Shown here piece after piece: positions 63,124 through 64,000 of a stretch of DNA of 64,000 bases. The stretch comes from Nymphaea colorata (Eukaryota; Streptophyta; Magnoliopsida; Nymphaeales; Nymphaeaceae), in NCBI RefSeq assembly GCF_008831285.2, contig NC_045139.1:14552354-14616353 (forward strand), given 5' to 3'. A program made the translations under genes and the position numbers. The notes under the pieces were generated by a model. It worked only from the letters and a program-made list of their open reading frames with translations, was not told the origin of the DNA and made no database searches. Each line of letters opens with the position of its first letter. Within the stretch, counting starts at the first letter, position 1.

Positions 63124-63843
63124 TCAGCGTCTTTGAGATGACTCTTCAGGTCTATCACATATAACCCCCAGATGCTGATCCAGCACGTTCCTCAGTACCT
63201 GAAATTGTGTGAGAGTACATTTGCATTTAAGAATCAGATTATGGTTGTTCAACAAAATCAAGGACCTGCTGGCATAAGAGGATTTTGAAAGACCACGGCA
63301 TGGAGACATAACAAAGATACATGATGTGTTCATGCACACACATGGAAAAGCAAGTGATTGTCTGTGTATGTATCTAGAAGAATTGCAAACTAAAGCAATA
63401 AACATAAATTAGCATTGACATGAAAAGTCTACATCATCATAAGTATGATACGGCAATCCTAAGGTTCCAAGAGCTATGAAGAACATAACCAGAAGTGATG
63501 CAATTGATGGCTCTTCATTTTAAAAGAAACGATAAAACAAGTAGCATTTTCTATACCAACACTGGTTTGACTCCTTGAAAATATGATGGTTTACGTGTCA
63601 CATCAAAGCAACAAGGGTACACAAGCTAGGCAACAAAGTGCCCATAGTGATCCTTGATCAAGAATTCAGTGAACAAAGAAAGTACTGTTTCTACCAAAAT
63701 GTGTTCTAAGACAAAAAATTGCCAGCAGCTCTATTATCAATGCAATTACCTGAAAGCCAAATGCTTCTTTCCGATTTAGGATGGCATCCATTACAGCACT
63801 CCGATCATCGAAAATACCATAGAGAAGGCTATAAAACTCATTC
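63124..63843 (-). CDS. C-terminal exons of an unidentified protein gene (partial, runs off right edge)
   Basis: Two minus-strand exons fit together. The inner one is 63750-63843, with a TTTTTCAG acceptor on its upstream side and a CAG|gtaattgc donor. The last one is 63124-63198, with an acaatttcag acceptor and a TGA stop. The frame is kept across the 551-bp intron. The joined peptide reads NEFYSLLYGIFDDRSAVMDA, ILNRKEAFGFQ, then VLRNVLDQHLGVICDR and ends PEESSQRR. It looks like real, probably helical protein sequence, but I do not recognise the family. Nothing exon-like is seen from 63844 to the window edge, so earlier exons lie beyond 64000. The last exon adds only 24 residues. Confidence 0.6.
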
Positions 63844-64000
63844 CTGAAAAAGAACCAGTACTAAGTAAAGAACAACTATACATCAACCTTTCTCTTTTGG
63901 AGCTGTGTTAGAATGATAAATTTTGGAATGCTAAATTGGAGAAACTGAAACAGTGGAACCTCAGCGATCCCACATGGAAAAGAAAGAAGTTACAGAAAGT

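Noticed and set aside
1-64000. CRISPR arrays, bacterial operons or phage-like systems
   Set aside because: The genes are intron-containing plant nuclear genes. The tandem repeats seen have two copies or are microsatellites, with no repeat-spacer pattern.
1-64000. tRNA, rRNA and known plant microRNA precursors
   Set aside because: I looked for T-arm (GGTTCGA) contexts and the mature sequences of common conserved plant miRNAs and found no convincing match. A covariance-model scan could overturn this.

Overview
This window is plant nuclear DNA, from an angiosperm judging by the gene families. The genes are split by GT-AG introns of 89 bp to 3.1 kb, intergenic DNA is AT-rich, and (CT)n/(GA)n and (TA)n microsatellites are abundant. 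The sequence alone does not fix the species. About five protein genes or gene parts occupy 64 kb, and the rest is intergenic DNA with short repeats and a few transposon-like pieces.

Layout. (1) 576-7777 is a large inverted duplication: two arms of about 2.06-2.09 kb around a 2.74 kb spacer. The right arm carries the start and first three coding exons of a gene for RNA polymerase III subunit RPC9/CRCP (5908-9288, +, 138 aa). The left arm carries a broken mirror copy of the same exons on the minus strand. That copy has a premature stop, lacks exon 4, and has a 306-bp Ty3/gypsy chromodomain fragment in its intron 1. (2) 11502-13998 (+) and 17614-23902 (+) are tandem genes for acireductone dioxygenase (ARD), an enzyme of the methionine salvage (Yang) cycle. 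They encode 199 and 194 aa. The first copy has exactly two fewer introns than the second. (3) 28350-31044 (+) is a two-exon class A heat shock transcription factor of HSFA2-like type (369 aa). Its upstream region has two minimal heat shock elements, a 31-bp direct repeat, a (CT)n tract and a TATA-like box. (4) 33.3-34.5 kb holds nested, GA/CT-rich, transposon-like inverted repeats. (5) 34.5-50.1 kb has no gene I can recognise. (6) 50150-52675 (+) is a three-exon INDETERMINATE DOMAIN (IDD) C2H2 zinc-finger transcription factor (468 aa). (7) 52.7-63.1 kb is intergenic with microsatellites and short tandem duplications. (8) 63124-63843 (-) holds the last two coding exons of an unidentified gene that runs off the right edge.

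The genes do not form a pathway. The only functional link is the ARD pair, two copies of the same methionine-salvage enzyme. The points most worth following up are the head-to-head RPC9/pseudo-RPC9 inverted duplication, the exact intron-number difference between the tandem ARD genes, and the HSF gene's unusual promoter and activation region.

All exon coordinates were read by eye from reading frame, splice consensus and family knowledge. No database search or expression data were used.
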